A stretch of 64,000 nt of DNA from Cohnella ginsengisoli. Its GTDB lineage: Bacteria > Bacillota > Bacilli > Paenibacillales > Paenibacillaceae. Where the stretch lies: NCBI RefSeq assembly GCF_029525555.1, contig NZ_JAPDHZ010000003.1, positions 434,001 to 498,000 of the forward strand, given 5' to 3'. The position numbers and the translations under genes are program-made. Below, piece after piece: positions 54,405 to 63,123 of the stretch. Position 1 is the stretch's first letter; each line of letters begins with the position of its first letter. A model generated the notes under the pieces. It was given only the letters and a program-made list of their open reading frames with translations, had not been told where the DNA came from and made no database searches.

Positions 54405-56295
54405 ATCGAGTAGGAGGAGGCGGCTAGCCTCCGTCCTCTCACACCACCGTACATGCGGGTCCGCATACGGCGGTTCCAAAAGGTTAACAAGGCTCCTTGT
54501 AACGAGTAAGCAGACTTTTCAGCCCTTTTGCCTCCCAGTAGGAGGTCGGAAGGGCGTTGTTTATGTTCCGGGACATTTCCCAAGGGCCGCGCCGGGAGTT
54601 GGCCATGACATAACAGGCCCACTCCCGTACATTCAGCGCTCTTAGTTCGCGGATGCGCGTTCGCACTCGCTTCCATTGCTTCCACAGGCACATGCGCAGC
54701 CGTCTACGAATCCAGCCATCGAATTGCTCGAGGTGTTTCTTCGCAGCAGCCATCCGGAAGTAGCCCAGCCACCCCATCGTATAGCGGTTTAGCCGGTTTA
54801 TCCGTTCCTCCATTGGCATAGACTTCGTACGGTTCGTCAGTTCCCGGACCTTGTCCTTGAACCGAGAAATCGTCTTTGGTGCCAATCGAATCGTCGCTTG
54901 CCGGTTGTTCATGAAGCTAAATCCTAGAAACTTTCGCTCCCGCGGTCTGGCTACCGCACTCTTTTCCCGGTTCACTTTCAGTCTTAGCTTTCCTTCTACA
55001 AAGCGAACCACCGACCCCATGACGCGTTCTCCGGCGCGTTTGCTGGCTACGAAGATGTTGCAATCGTCCGCATAGCGGACGAAGTGCAGTCCTCTGCGCG
55101 TTAACTCCTTGTCCAGGTCGTCCAACAGGATGTTTGCCAGTAGTGGACTAAGCGGTCCGCCTTGCGGCGTCCCTTCCTCCGTTCGCTGGCAAACCCCGTT
55201 CTCCATGACGCCGGCATTCAGATAGGCGCGAACCAGCTTCAGGACGCGTTGGTCCGTCACCTTACGTGCCACTCTGGCCATGAGCATGTCGTGGTTCACC
55301 CGGTCAAAGAACTTCTCCAGGTCCATGTCTACGACCCAGCGCAGTCCGCTCTGGATGTAGGATTGAGCCTGCCGCACCGCATCGTGCGCACGCTTGCCTG
55401 GCCGAAAGCCGTAGCTGCTTGGAGAGAATTCGGCATCGAAAATCGGATTCATCACTTGCAGAAGCGCTTGCTGTAGCAGTCGGTCCATCACGGTCGGGAT
55501 GCCAAGCAGCCGTACGCCGCCTCCGGGTTTGGGGATTTCCACCCGTCTGACGGGCGCAGGTCTGTAGGTTCCCGCGAGGAGTTCGGTCTTCACCGACTCC
55601 CAGTGCGTTTTCAGGTAAGCTTGTAGCTGCGCTACCGTTACACCGTCCACACCGGGCGCTCCTCCGTTTTGGACCACTCGCTTGTACGCGTCCCTCAGGT
55701 TTGCGCCCTCGAGCATCCGCTCCAGCAAGTCGTTACTGGCTTTGCGAGAGGAAGGGGCGACTTGTGCCGGCGATGAACTCGGCGCTCCTGCATACCCTTG
55801 CGGCTTCACCGCTTCTCTTTGCAGCAAGCTCCCTTGCGGGATATTCGGCTGTCGTTGCTCATCGCGCGAACGCATCGGTTTCCTCTCTCCTTTCGGTTCG
55901 GCCCTTCCGCAGCTGTTGCAACAGTCTGCGTACTATGGCCTCTGCTGACTCCTGCGGGTTCAGCGCAACCTCCCGGTTGCGGTTACGAAATGACTTCGCT
56001 TTTTTTTTTTTTTTTCATCCCGCAGGCCTCCCCAGATAAGAACGCCATCTGTCTGCCCGCGACCACTGGAGTTTACAGGGTTAGCCCTTGGCGGCTTTGG
56101 ATTTCGTTGTGTGTTGACAACTCATCCGGCTAACCCTGCCTCGAATCCAGTTCGTATACCTTGGCCCGTGCATTTGCCTCCGGCTTCCTTCAGATTCCGC
56201 CTCGCGACGGACACCCTTGCCCTTGGCTACGGTAGGCGCTCGCCAGCCCCCGTTCGGGACTTTCACCCTAAAGATGACGCCCATGCTGGGCGTAC
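54405..56295 (-). mobile_element. Group II intron, bacterial class C-like, about 1.9 kb
   Basis: On the minus strand the 5' end reads GTACGCCCAGCATGGGCG (56295 down), a slight variant of GTGCG-type starts. The 3' end has domain V (about 54477-54442, CCGTATGCGG and CCGCATGTACGG) and domain VI (GGAGGC/GCCTCC), ending CTACTCGAT at 54405. The maturase gene ends 7 bases before domain V. The insertion point is directly after the T run of the tRNA-Ser terminator, the site preference of class C introns. Boundaries are good to within 1-2 bases. A 16-base homopolymer (56000-56015) lies in the 5' structural region. Confidence 0.92.
54484..55875 (-). CDS. ltrA: Group II intron reverse transcriptase/maturase
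   Basis: 463 residues, intact. RT domain at about 70-330: APGVDGVTVAQLQAYL, RPVRR-type IPKPGGGVRLLGIPTVMDRL, SSYGFRPGKRAHDAV, and the catalytic RYADDCNIF. The maturase domain X is GWLGYFRMAAAKKHLEQFDG and RRRLRMCLWKQWKRV. There is no HNH endonuclease domain, as in class C introns. ATG 55875 follows AAAGGAGAGAGG. It binds and splices its own intron RNA and primes reverse transcription at new sites. Confidence 0.96.
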   Translation of the reverse strand: MRSRDEQRQPNIPQGSLLQREAVKPQGYAGAPSSSPAQVAPSSRKASNDLLERMLEGANLRDAYKRVVQNGGAPGVDGVTVAQLQAYLKTHWESVKTELLAGTYRPAPVRRVEIPKPGGGVRLLGIPTVMDRLLQQALLQVMNPIFDAEFSPSSYGFRPGKRAHDAVRQAQSYIQSGLRWVVDMDLEKFFDRVNHDMLMARVARKVTDQRVLKLVRAYLNAGVMENGVCQRTEEGTPQGGPLSPLLANILLDDLDKELTRRGLHFVRYADDCNIFVASKRAGERVMGSVVRFVEGKLRLKVNREKSAVARPRERKFLGFSFMNNRQATIRLAPKTISRFKDKVRELTNRTKSMPMEERINRLNRYTMGWLGYFRMAAAKKHLEQFDGWIRRRLRMCLWKQWKRVRTRIRELRALNVREWACYVMANSRRGPWEMSRNINNALPTSYWEAKGLKSLLTRYKEPC

Positions 56296-56298
56296 AAT

Positions 56299-56329
56299 AA
56301 AAAAAGGATTGCCTATTCGGCAATCCTTT
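56299..56329 (-). terminator. Terminator of the Asn-Ser tRNA unit, intron insertion site
   Basis: Perfect 11-bp stem (56329-56319 with 56313-56303) and seven T (56305-56299) on the minus strand, 16 bases after tRNA-Ser. The group II intron begins 3-4 bases beyond the T run. Confidence 0.92.
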
Positions 56330-56344
56330 GTCATGTCGCTGTGG

Positions 56345-56435
56345 TGGCGGAGAGAGAGGGATTCGAACCCTCGCACCACTTGCGCAGTCTAACCCCTTAG
56401 CAGAGGGTCCCCTTGAGCCACTTGGGTATCTCTCC
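56345..56435 (-). tRNA. tRNA-Ser (GCT)
   Basis: 91 bases including CCA. Acceptor GGAGAGA/TCTCTCC, anticodon loop CTGCTAA (GCT) and a long serine variable arm. Second gene of the Asn-Ser unit. Confidence 0.95.
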
Positions 56436-56439
56436 ATGT

Positions 56440-56515
56440 TGGCTCCCCGAACAGGACTCGAACCTGTGACAACTCGATTAACAGTCGAGTGCTCTACCAA
56501 CTGAGCTATCAGGGA
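56440..56515 (-). tRNA. tRNA-Asn (GTT)
   Basis: 76 bases with CCA. Acceptor TCCCTGA pairs with TCGGGGA (one G-T), anticodon loop CTGTTAA (GTT) and T-loop TTCGAGT. Four bases separate it from tRNA-Ser. Confidence 0.96.
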
Positions 56516-56542
56516 ACGTTTTCTTCAAAAGCGACATTGATT

Positions 56543-56571
56543 AATTTATCATATGTCCTCTAAGGAGTCAA
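56543..56571 (-). promoter_or_regulatory. Promoter of the Asn-Ser tRNA unit
   Basis: On the minus strand TTGACT (56571-56566) and TAAATT (56548-56543) have a 17-base spacer, about 28 bases upstream of tRNA-Asn. Confidence 0.7.
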
Positions 56572-56595
56572 GCACCGTCCCAAACTTTTTTATAA

Positions 56596-57096
56596 TTAAT
56601 TTTGAGCCACCTGTCCTGCATACGAAGCGGCCTGCTCCGGCGCGGCTTCTTCGAGTCGCAGCTTGCCTCTGCACCGGCCGCACACGTACTTGCGGGGATC
56701 GGTCTTGCGCTTGCGCGGGTACGACATGCCGCAGGCGCGGCACACCAGATGATAACGGACCGGCAAACTGCGGCGCGCGCCCGGAAGCGCTTGACAGTAA
56801 AGCGTGGCGCCAACCTGTGCGAGCAGCGTCTTGAACTCGGCGTCGCGGTGCTTATAGCCGCGCCCGAGCAGGTGCAGGTGGTAGTGGCACAGTTCGTGCT
56901 TAATGATGCGCTCCGTCTCTTCCGCTCCGTTGATCTGGAGCTGATGCGGGCTGATCTCTATATTATGGCTTTTCGTAAAATAACGGCCTCCGGTCGTCCT
57001 CAGCCTGCCGTTGAACGCGGCCTTGTGCAGGAAGGGCCTGCCGAACCATTGAAGAGACAACGCCTCCACCCACTGCTGCAATTCCCGGTTGTCCAT
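56596..57096 (-). CDS. SprT-like zinc protein (YdcK type)
   Basis: 166 residues. The SprT metalloprotease-like motif HELCHYHLH is at 67-75, and a zinc ribbon follows (CRACGMSYPRKRK and VCGRCRG). In Bacillus the orthologue lies between cmpA/tex and a tRNA cluster, as here. The biochemical role in bacteria is not settled. ATG 57096 is used; the gene is complete. Confidence 0.92.
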   Translation of the reverse strand: MDNRELQQWVEALSLQWFGRPFLHKAAFNGRLRTTGGRYFTKSHNIEISPHQLQINGAEETERIIKHELCHYHLHLLGRGYKHRDAEFKTLLAQVGATLYCQALPGARRSLPVRYHLVCRACGMSYPRKRKTDPRKYVCGRCRGKLRLEEAAPEQAASYAGQVAQN

Positions 57097-57200
57097 TTAC
57101 GGAGCCTGCCTTCCTAACTATGCCTTGTTCTACTTGAATTGTAGCCTCGGGTTGGGCTACACTGTCAAGTAGAATTTGCCGAGGGGAGACCATCTGACTC

Positions 57201-57557
57201 ATGCCCGACATGACCCATGTATTGCTTCAGCGCGCCGACGGCAGCCTCCTGTTCGTCGAGATGCCCGCGTCTCACGCTTATCAGCTTAGCGCGCTGAACC
57301 TTAGACTGCACAAAGAGCTGTCCAAGCTGACGGCGGACAACGTCCCGGCGCTGCCGAGAGCCGTCGCGGAAGTCGGCAGCCTGGAGCTAATGGAAGGCGC
57401 GGCCGAACGAATCGGCGGCATGGACTACGTCAACGAGCTCGAAGCGACGTTCGCCGCCGTACGCGAAGGCGAGTACCCGCTCGTCTCGCTGCTGACCGAG
57501 ATTCGGGCGCTGCAGGCGCAGCTCGAGCAGTGGTACGAGGAAGAAGGCCTCCTCTAG
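57201..57557 (+). CDS. Conserved hypothetical protein
   Basis: 118 residues, acidic, soluble and mostly helical after a short N-terminal beta part (MTHVLLQRADGSLLFVEMPA). It ends with LRALQAQLEQWYEEEGLL. GAGGGGAG precedes the start; ATG 57201 is used, and ATG 57210 is an alternative. It lies between sprT (divergent) and cmpA (same strand). No family recognised. Confidence 0.75.
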   Translation: MPDMTHVLLQRADGSLLFVEMPASHAYQLSALNLRLHKELSKLTADNVPALPRAVAEVGSLELMEGAAERIGGMDYVNELEATFAAVREGEYPLVSLLTEIRALQAQLEQWYEEEGLL

Positions 57558-57677
57558 TCGCCGACGTTCGACGCCAAGCCCAACTTTTGCCCACGTTCCG
57601 TCAGTCGGACCTGCACGGTTCGCCTCGCCTCTCCATAAGGTATTAGTACAGCATGACAGTGGAGGAGGACGACGGCT

Positions 57678-57815
57678 ATGCCGCAATGGCTGTGCAATCA
57701 GATGATGAGGGCTTACCAGAAGAAGGACCGCCGCCAGATCAAGATGCTGAACGACTGCTGGTTCTTTTATTACCGACAGCCCGCCAAGGATGCGGCCGCA
57801 GGCCCTCGTCCCTAA
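57678..57815 (+). CDS. cmpA: Cortex morphogenetic protein CmpA
   Basis: 45 residues: MPQWLCNQMMRAYQKKDRRQ, IKMLNDCWFFYYRQPAKDAA, then AGPRP. The MPxWLxxQMMxAYxKKD and LNDCWFFY signatures identify CmpA, the small spore-cortex checkpoint adaptor of Bacillus that links SpoIVA quality control to ClpXP. GGAGGAGG lies 8 bases upstream of ATG 57678. The position between tex and sprT matches B. subtilis, and its presence shows that the organism forms endospores. Confidence 0.93.
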   Translation: MPQWLCNQMMRAYQKKDRRQIKMLNDCWFFYYRQPAKDAAAGPRP

Positions 57816-57854
57816 CCGACCGTCCCGGTTTGAATCATACGATCTATAATTATT

Positions 57855-57909
57855 GACAGCCGCCCCGAATGCGGACGCAGCAAGCTGCGCCGCATTCGGG
57901 GCGGCTGTC
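57855..57909. terminator. Very strong bidirectional hairpin between cmpA and tex
   Basis: A perfect 20-bp stem (57855-57874 with 57890-57909) encloses a second 6-bp stem CGCAGC-AA-GCTGCG, with a single bulged A. It sits between convergent genes. Neither side has a T run, so it may stop polymerase by stability alone or protect both transcripts. Confidence 0.8.
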
Positions 57910-57931
57910 TGTCCTGCGCGGGTCGAAGGCG

Positions 57932-60120
57932 TTAAGCCTCCGCCGGCCCTTTCATCGTCAAGCTGACGCGGCCCTTCTTCAGGTCCGCGCTCATGACCCA
58001 CACTTTGACCGTGTCGCCGACGGCGACCACTTCCGTCGGATGCTTCACGAACCGGTTGCTGATCTGCGAAATATGCACGAGACCGTCGTTCTTAATGCCG
58101 ATGTCGACGAAGGCGCCGAAGTCGACGACGTTGCGGACCGTGCCGGTCAGCTCCATCCCTGGCTTCAGGTCCTCGATATCGAGGACGTCCGTATGAAAAA
58201 TCGGCGCCGGCAGCTCGTCCCGCGGGTCGCGTCCCGGGCGCTGGAGACTGTCGACAATGTCGCGCAGCGTCGGCACGCCGACGCCCAGCTCTGCCGCCGT
58301 CTCCGCGACGTTCACGCCGCGCAGGCGCTCCTTGACTTCGTCTGTGCCGATCCGGTCGAGCTTCAGTCCGAGCGCCTTGAACAGCTTGTCCACGACGCCG
58401 TACGATTCGGGATGGATCGGCGTGCGGTCGAGCGGATGCGCGCCGTCCGAGATGCGCAGGAAGCCCGCGCATTGTTCGAACGCCTTCGCGCCGAGCCGGG
58501 GCACCTTTTGCAGCTGCTTGCGGTCGGTAAACTTCCCGTTCTCTTCCCGCGCCTTGACGATGTTCTTCGCCAGCGTGGCGTTGATGCCCGATACGTACGA
58601 GAGCAGCGACGGCGATGCCGTGTTGACGTCTACGCCGACATGGTTGACCGCCGACTCCACGACGCCGCCGAGGCTCTCGTCGAGCCGCTTCTGCGACACG
58701 TCGTGCTGGTACTGTCCGACGCCGATCGCCTTGGGCTCGATCTTCACGAGCTCCGCGAGCGGATCCTGGAGCCGGCGCGCGATCGACACCGCGCTGCGCT
58801 CGGCGACGTCGAGATCGGGGAACTCCTCCTGCGCGAGCTTGGAAGCCGAATACACGCTGGCGCCCGCCTCGTTCACGATGAGGTACTGCAGCCCGCGCTC
58901 AGGCATACCCTTGATCACCGACACGACGAATTGCTCCGTCTCGCGCGAAGCCGTGCCGTTGCCGACGACGATGAGCGTCACGCCGTACTGCCCGATCAGC
59001 CTGCGGAACAACGCCTCGGCCTCCGCCTTTTTGTTGTGCGGCGGCGTCGGATAGGACACGGCGACTTCGAGCAGCTTGCCCGTATCGTCGACGACGGCCA
59101 GCTTGCACCCGGTCCGGTAGGCAGGATCGACGCCGAGCACGACCTGCCCTTTGACGGGCGGTTGGAGCAGCAGATTGCGCAGGTTTTCGGAGAAGATGGA
59201 GATCGCATGCTCCTCCGCCTTCTCCGTCAGCTCGCCGCGCAGCTCGCGCTCGATCGATGGCGCGATCAGCCGTTTGTAGGCGTCCTCCGCCGCCGCGGCG
59301 AGCGCGTCGCGTGCCGGAGACGGGCCGCGCAGCGTCCGCCTGTGCAGCTCGGCTACGACGCGCTCCGACGGCACCTCAATGCCCACGCCGAGCACGTCCT
59401 CCCGCTCGCCGCGGTTGATCGCGAGCACCCGGTGCGGAGGCAGCCGCTTGACCGGCTCGCTGTATTTGTAGTACATCTCGTATACTGATTCGGCCTCGGC
59501 ATTTTTGGCCTTGCACTGCAGCACGCCTTGGTCCCAGGTAAAACGGCGCACCCACTTGCGGATGTCGGCGTCGTCCGCGATGCCTTCGGCCACGATATCC
59601 ATCGCGCCCTGGATCGCTTCTTCCGCGCTGCCGACGCCCTTGTCGCCGTCAATATACCGGGCAGCTTCGCGCAGCAGATCGCCCTGCCGAGGCTGCGACA
59701 GCAGCCAGTTCGCCAGAGGCTCTAGCCCTCGCTCCTTGGCCACGCTCGCCCGCGTCTTGCGCTTTTGCCTGTAGGGTCTGTACAGGTCTTCGAGCTCCTG
59801 CAGCTTCGCCGCGGCGCCGATCGCCTTCGACAGCTCCGGGGTCAGCTTGCCCTGCTCGTCGATCAGGCGAAGCACCTCGCCCTTGCGTTCCTCGAGCTGC
59901 TTCAGGTAGCCGCGGCGCTCCTCGATGGCCCGAAGGACGTTCTCGTCAAGCTCGCCGGTCATCTCCTTGCGATAGCGGGCGATGAACGGGATCGTGTTGC
60001 CCTCGTCGAGCAGTCCCGCCACCGTGCGCACCTGCGCAGGCTTCAAGCTAAGCTCGGATGCGATCTGCGCGATCATGCGCTCCGCCGCAAGCTTCGCGTC
60101 CGGCAATGTCGCTTCATTCA
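57932..60120 (-). CDS. tex: Transcription accessory protein Tex
   Basis: 728 residues. Order: N-terminal HTH (ELSLKPAQVRTVAGLLDEGN; TIPFIARYRKEMTGELDE), the YqgF/RNase H-like domain (GQVVLGVDPAYRTGCKLAVV), tandem helix-hairpin-helix (TASPSLLSYVSGINATLAKN; VPRLGAKAFEQCAGFLRI), and a C-terminal S1 RNA-binding domain (GMELTGTVRNVVDFGAFVDI). ATG 60120 has GAGGGAG about 10 bases upstream. Tex binds nucleic acids and the transcription machinery. Intact. Confidence 0.97.
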
Positions 60121-60177
60121 TGGTACGTCGGCTCCCTCTGGTCAAGTCTTTTCCCATCATAACAAAAGACGCTTCCG

Positions 60178-60816
60178 TCAGGAAGCGTCCGCAGGGTCGG
60201 CGTCAAGCGCGAGCTCGGGCCGGTCGTTGTCGGGGCAGCGCAGCGCGGCAAGAGCGAATCCGACCATATCCTCGATCAGCCGCTCCGCGTCGGGCACGGG
60301 CTCCGACAGCACCGGATCGAAGAAGCTGAATTCGCGCCTGTACGTGATCCCGCCCCAGAGATAAAGAAAGGCGTTGTCGAGCGAGCGGTAATGAAACACG
60401 CCGCGCAGCTTGCCCTCGGCGAGCAGCGACCGGATCTTCTCCCAAATCGGCGTCAAATACTCCCGAATGAAATCGCGCCTGCAAGTCTCGTTGCCGATCT
60501 CGTTCTGGATCACGCGGACGAGATCGGGATCCTCGAGCTGGAACTTCACGATCTCCCGAATGACCACCTTCAGTCCCGCGATCGGCTCCAGCGGCGCCGC
60601 GATCGTCTCCCGAACGAGCTCTTTCGGGAAAAATTCGTCCAGCAGCGCTTCGAAAAGCTTGTCTTTGCCTTGAAAATAATAGGACACGAGCGCGGGATTC
60701 GTATCCGATTCGACGCCAAGCGCCCGAACCGTCGTCCCGTCAAAGCCCTGCCGCGCGAACAGCCGCTTGGCGGCCAGCAAAATGCGCATCCTTGCATCTA
60801 GCTCGTAGGTACTCAT
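60178..60816 (-). CDS. TetR-family transcriptional regulator
   Basis: 212 residues. N-terminal helix-turn-helix (ILLAAKRLFARQGFDGTTVR; PALVSYYFQGKDKLFEALLD), then a helical ligand domain. ATG 60816 follows GGGAGGAATC. It sits between ndoA and tex, where B. subtilis has the rsb stress operon. Possibly autoregulatory; no adjacent pump or enzyme indicates a ligand. Confidence 0.93.
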   Translation of the reverse strand: MSTYELDARMRILLAAKRLFARQGFDGTTVRALGVESDTNPALVSYYFQGKDKLFEALLDEFFPKELVRETIAAPLEPIAGLKVVIREIVKFQLEDPDLVRVIQNEIGNETCRRDFIREYLTPIWEKIRSLLAEGKLRGVFHYRSLDNAFLYLWGGITYRREFSFFDPVLSEPVPDAERLIEDMVGFALAALRCPDNDRPELALDADPADAS

Positions 60817-60929
60817 GATTCCTCCCACGCCGAAAATACTTTAGTGCTTCACCGCATTATCTCTATTATGCAGCAAAGAACCTGCGCGAAGCAAGCATGC
60901 GTTTGTCGAATTAGTGGTATATTTTGTGC

Positions 60930-60972
60930 AAAAAAAAAGAACGGTCCCTTCTTCGAGAAGGAACCGCTCTTA
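60930..60972 (-). terminator. Terminator after ndoA
   Basis: On the minus strand a 14-bp stem with two mismatches (60971-60958 with 60950-60937), a 7-nt loop and nine T (60938-60930). It overlaps the ndoA stop codon. Confidence 0.82.
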
Positions 60973-61320
60973 AAAATCGATCAGACCGACGCTGATGAGC
61001 AGCGCCTCGTCTACCTTTCGCATCATTTCCTCGTCCAAATGCGTGATCTTGTCCGTGAGCCGCTGCTTGTCGATCGTGCGGATCTGCTCGAGCAGCACGA
61101 CCGAGTCGCGCTCCATCCCGTGCTCCTTGGCCTCGATCTCCACATGCGTCGGAAGCTTCGCCTTTTGGATCTGCGCCGTGATCGCCGCAACGATGACCGT
61201 CGGACTGAACCGGTTGCCGATATCGTTCTGTATGACGAGCACAGGGCGTACGCCGCCCTGCTCGGACCCGACGACAGGCGACAGGTCCGCGTAGAACACA
61301 TCCCCGCGTTTGACGATCAA
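60970..61320 (-). CDS. ndoA: EndoA/MazF-type endoribonuclease toxin
   Basis: 116 residues, almost identical in plan to B. subtilis Ndo[76 protein letters not shown]. It cleaves mRNA at short sequences and is neutralised by the antitoxin encoded 4 bases upstream. Start ATG 61320. Confidence 0.97.
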   Translation of the reverse strand: MIVKRGDVFYADLSPVVGSEQGGVRPVLVIQNDIGNRFSPTVIVAAITAQIQKAKLPTHVEIEAKEHGMERDSVVLLEQIRTIDKQRLTDKITHLDEEMMRKVDEALLISVGLIDF

Positions 61321-61323
61321 TCG

Positions 61324-61606
61324 CTACACCCCGCTCACGAGCCGTCCGAGCGTGCTCTCGGCGTCTTCCTCGGCATGGAACGCCTCGGATGCCATGTTCA
61401 GGTTAATCTTGGCCATCTCCAGGTATCCCCGCTGCATCGCGTCGCGGATCAAGCGTTTTTTTTCTGTCGACCAGATACTGCTTCATCGCCTGGCGGACGA
61501 CTTCGCTGCGATTGGAATTCTCGTTCGCCGCGACATAATCCACCTCGCGCAGCAGATGATCGGGAAGACTGATCATAATCCGCTTCGTATTGTGCAAATT
61601 GGCCAC
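61324..61606 (-). CDS. ndoAI: EndoAI ribbon-helix-helix antitoxin (frame broken)
   Basis: About 93 residues. GTG 61606 with GGGGGTG upstream reads ANLHNTKRIMISLPDHLLRE and VDYVAANENSNRSEVVRQAM. The frame breaks after LVDRKK in the eight-T run at 61456-61463; with seven it continues RLIRDAMQRGYLEMAKINLN to the stop at 61324. The first half is the CopG/RHH DNA-binding part, the second wraps the toxin. A true break here would unleash the intact toxin gene, which supports a sequence error. Confidence 0.93.
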
Positions 61607-61754
61607 CGAACACGCACCCCCAAAAATGTCCATGCTGCAATAATTCCCAGTATCTCGTTCGCTGAAAGGAAATATACGAATATCATACCATTCGCGCCGT
61701 CCGCGCGTCATTCCTGCTTGACGGCATAAAAATGTCGAACGCATCGAAGGGCCG

Positions 61755-62941
61755 CTACCGCTGCAATATCGGGTTGGCCACGCCGACGACCTTGCCGCCG
61801 CTGAAGTACACCCGGGGCACGCGGGCCGCGATCATGCAGGTCACTTCATAATTAATCGTGCCCAGCTTGTCGGCGAGCTCCTCGACCGGCAGCACCGCAT
61901 CGCCCTGGCGGCCGAACAAGACGACTTCCTCGTCGGGCGCCCAAGGGGCTCCGCGGCGCCGGAAGGTCCTTCGTCCAGCCGCACCATGCACTGGTCCATG
62001 CAGATCGAGCCGACGACGGGATGACGCCGGCCTCTTACAAGCGCCTCTGCCTTGCCGGACAGCATCCGGCTGAAGCCGTCGGCGTAGCCGATCGGCAGCG
62101 TGCCGATCGATTCGCGCTTCTCCGTGAAGTATCTCGTGCCGTAGCTGATGCCCTCTCCGGCCGCCAGCGTCTTGACGTGCGCGAGTCGCGTGCGCAGCGA
62201 CATGACCGGCGTGAGCGCAATCTCGTCGTGCCGGACTTCCCCGCTCGGATAAAGGCCGTACATGCCGATGCCCAGGCGCAGCATGCCGCCTACCTGCGGA
62301 GGCAGATCGATGCCCGCGGCGGTATTGCCCGCATGCACGATCTCCACTGGCAGTCCCGCCCGCCGGACATAATCGACGACCGAGGCGAAGCGCTCGGCCT
62401 GCATCGTCGTGTAGCTCTTGTCGCTCTCGTCCGCTCGCGCATAGTGGGTATACATGCCTTCGACAGCCAGTTGCGGCAGCTTGAAGGCCCTCTCCAAAAA
62501 ACGCTCGGCGGCCGGACCCGGCAAAATCCCGAGCCTGCCCATGCCGGAATCGATTTTCACGTGCGCTTTGAGCTTCGTCCCGTTTACGGGCATACGTTCG
62601 ATCGCATCGAGTTGATCCTCGCGATACAGCGTCACGGCAATGCCGCGCTCGCGAGCGATCTGAAAAGCGTCGGACGGCGTCAGCCCGAGCACGAGCGCGG
62701 GTGTATCGATGCCCGCATCGCGCAGCTGCAGCGCTTCGTCCAGAAAGGCGACGCCGAGATAGTCCGCGCCGGCCTCTGCTGCCGTTCGCGCGGTCCAAAC
62801 CGCGCCATGGCCGTATGCATTGGCCTTCACCGAGGCGAGCAGTCTCGTGCCCGGCGCGAGGCGCGACTTGAACGCGGTCACGTTGGCGCGCAGCGCGTCA
62901 AGCGAGATCGCGGCAACCGTCGGCCTGTAATATCCTTCCAC
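61755..62941 (-). CDS. alr: Alanine racemase (frame broken)
   Basis: PLP enzyme making D-alanine for the cell wall, about 395 residues. PLP-binding Lys39 is in [27 protein letters not shown] and [11 protein letters not shown] are conserved, with the second catalytic region at SICMDQCM. The last 70 residues ([20 protein letters not shown]) are in another frame; one base missing from the four-G run 61945-61948 explains it. GTG 62941 with AGGTGA 5 bases upstream is preferred to GTG 62950. The enzyme is normally essential. It lies upstream of ndoAI as in Bacillus; 61607-61754 holds nothing recognisable. Confidence 0.95.
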
Positions 62942-63064
62942 GTACGTCACCTACTTCTGCCAGAAAACAGTTTGCTTCCTGAATAAGGTAATGTTACCGG
63001 GCGAGGACCTTACTGTCAACGCAAGAGAGGCAGCCAATGCTTGGCTATCCGTCTCTCGGATGCC

Positions 63065-63090
63065 AAAAAGCCGGTCTTAGGACCGGCTTT
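63065..63090 (-). terminator. Rho-independent terminator
   Basis: Perfect 10-bp stem (63067-63076 with 63081-63090), 4-nt loop and five T on the minus strand, following the YdcC-like gene. Confidence 0.9.
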
Positions 63091-63123
63091 GGGCGGTAAA
63101 TGAGAAATTAATGAGAGAAGGCT

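Noticed and set aside
54484..55875. Reverse transcriptase as a retron, DGR or abortive-infection system
   Set aside because: It has a maturase X domain and is bounded by group II intron ends with domains V and VI, so it is an intron-encoded protein. No variable repeat or msr/msd was seen.
57869..59488. 539-residue plus-strand frame over tex
   Set aside because: Antisense to the fully intact tex gene, with Arg/Leu/Asp-rich low-information sequence and no start signal.
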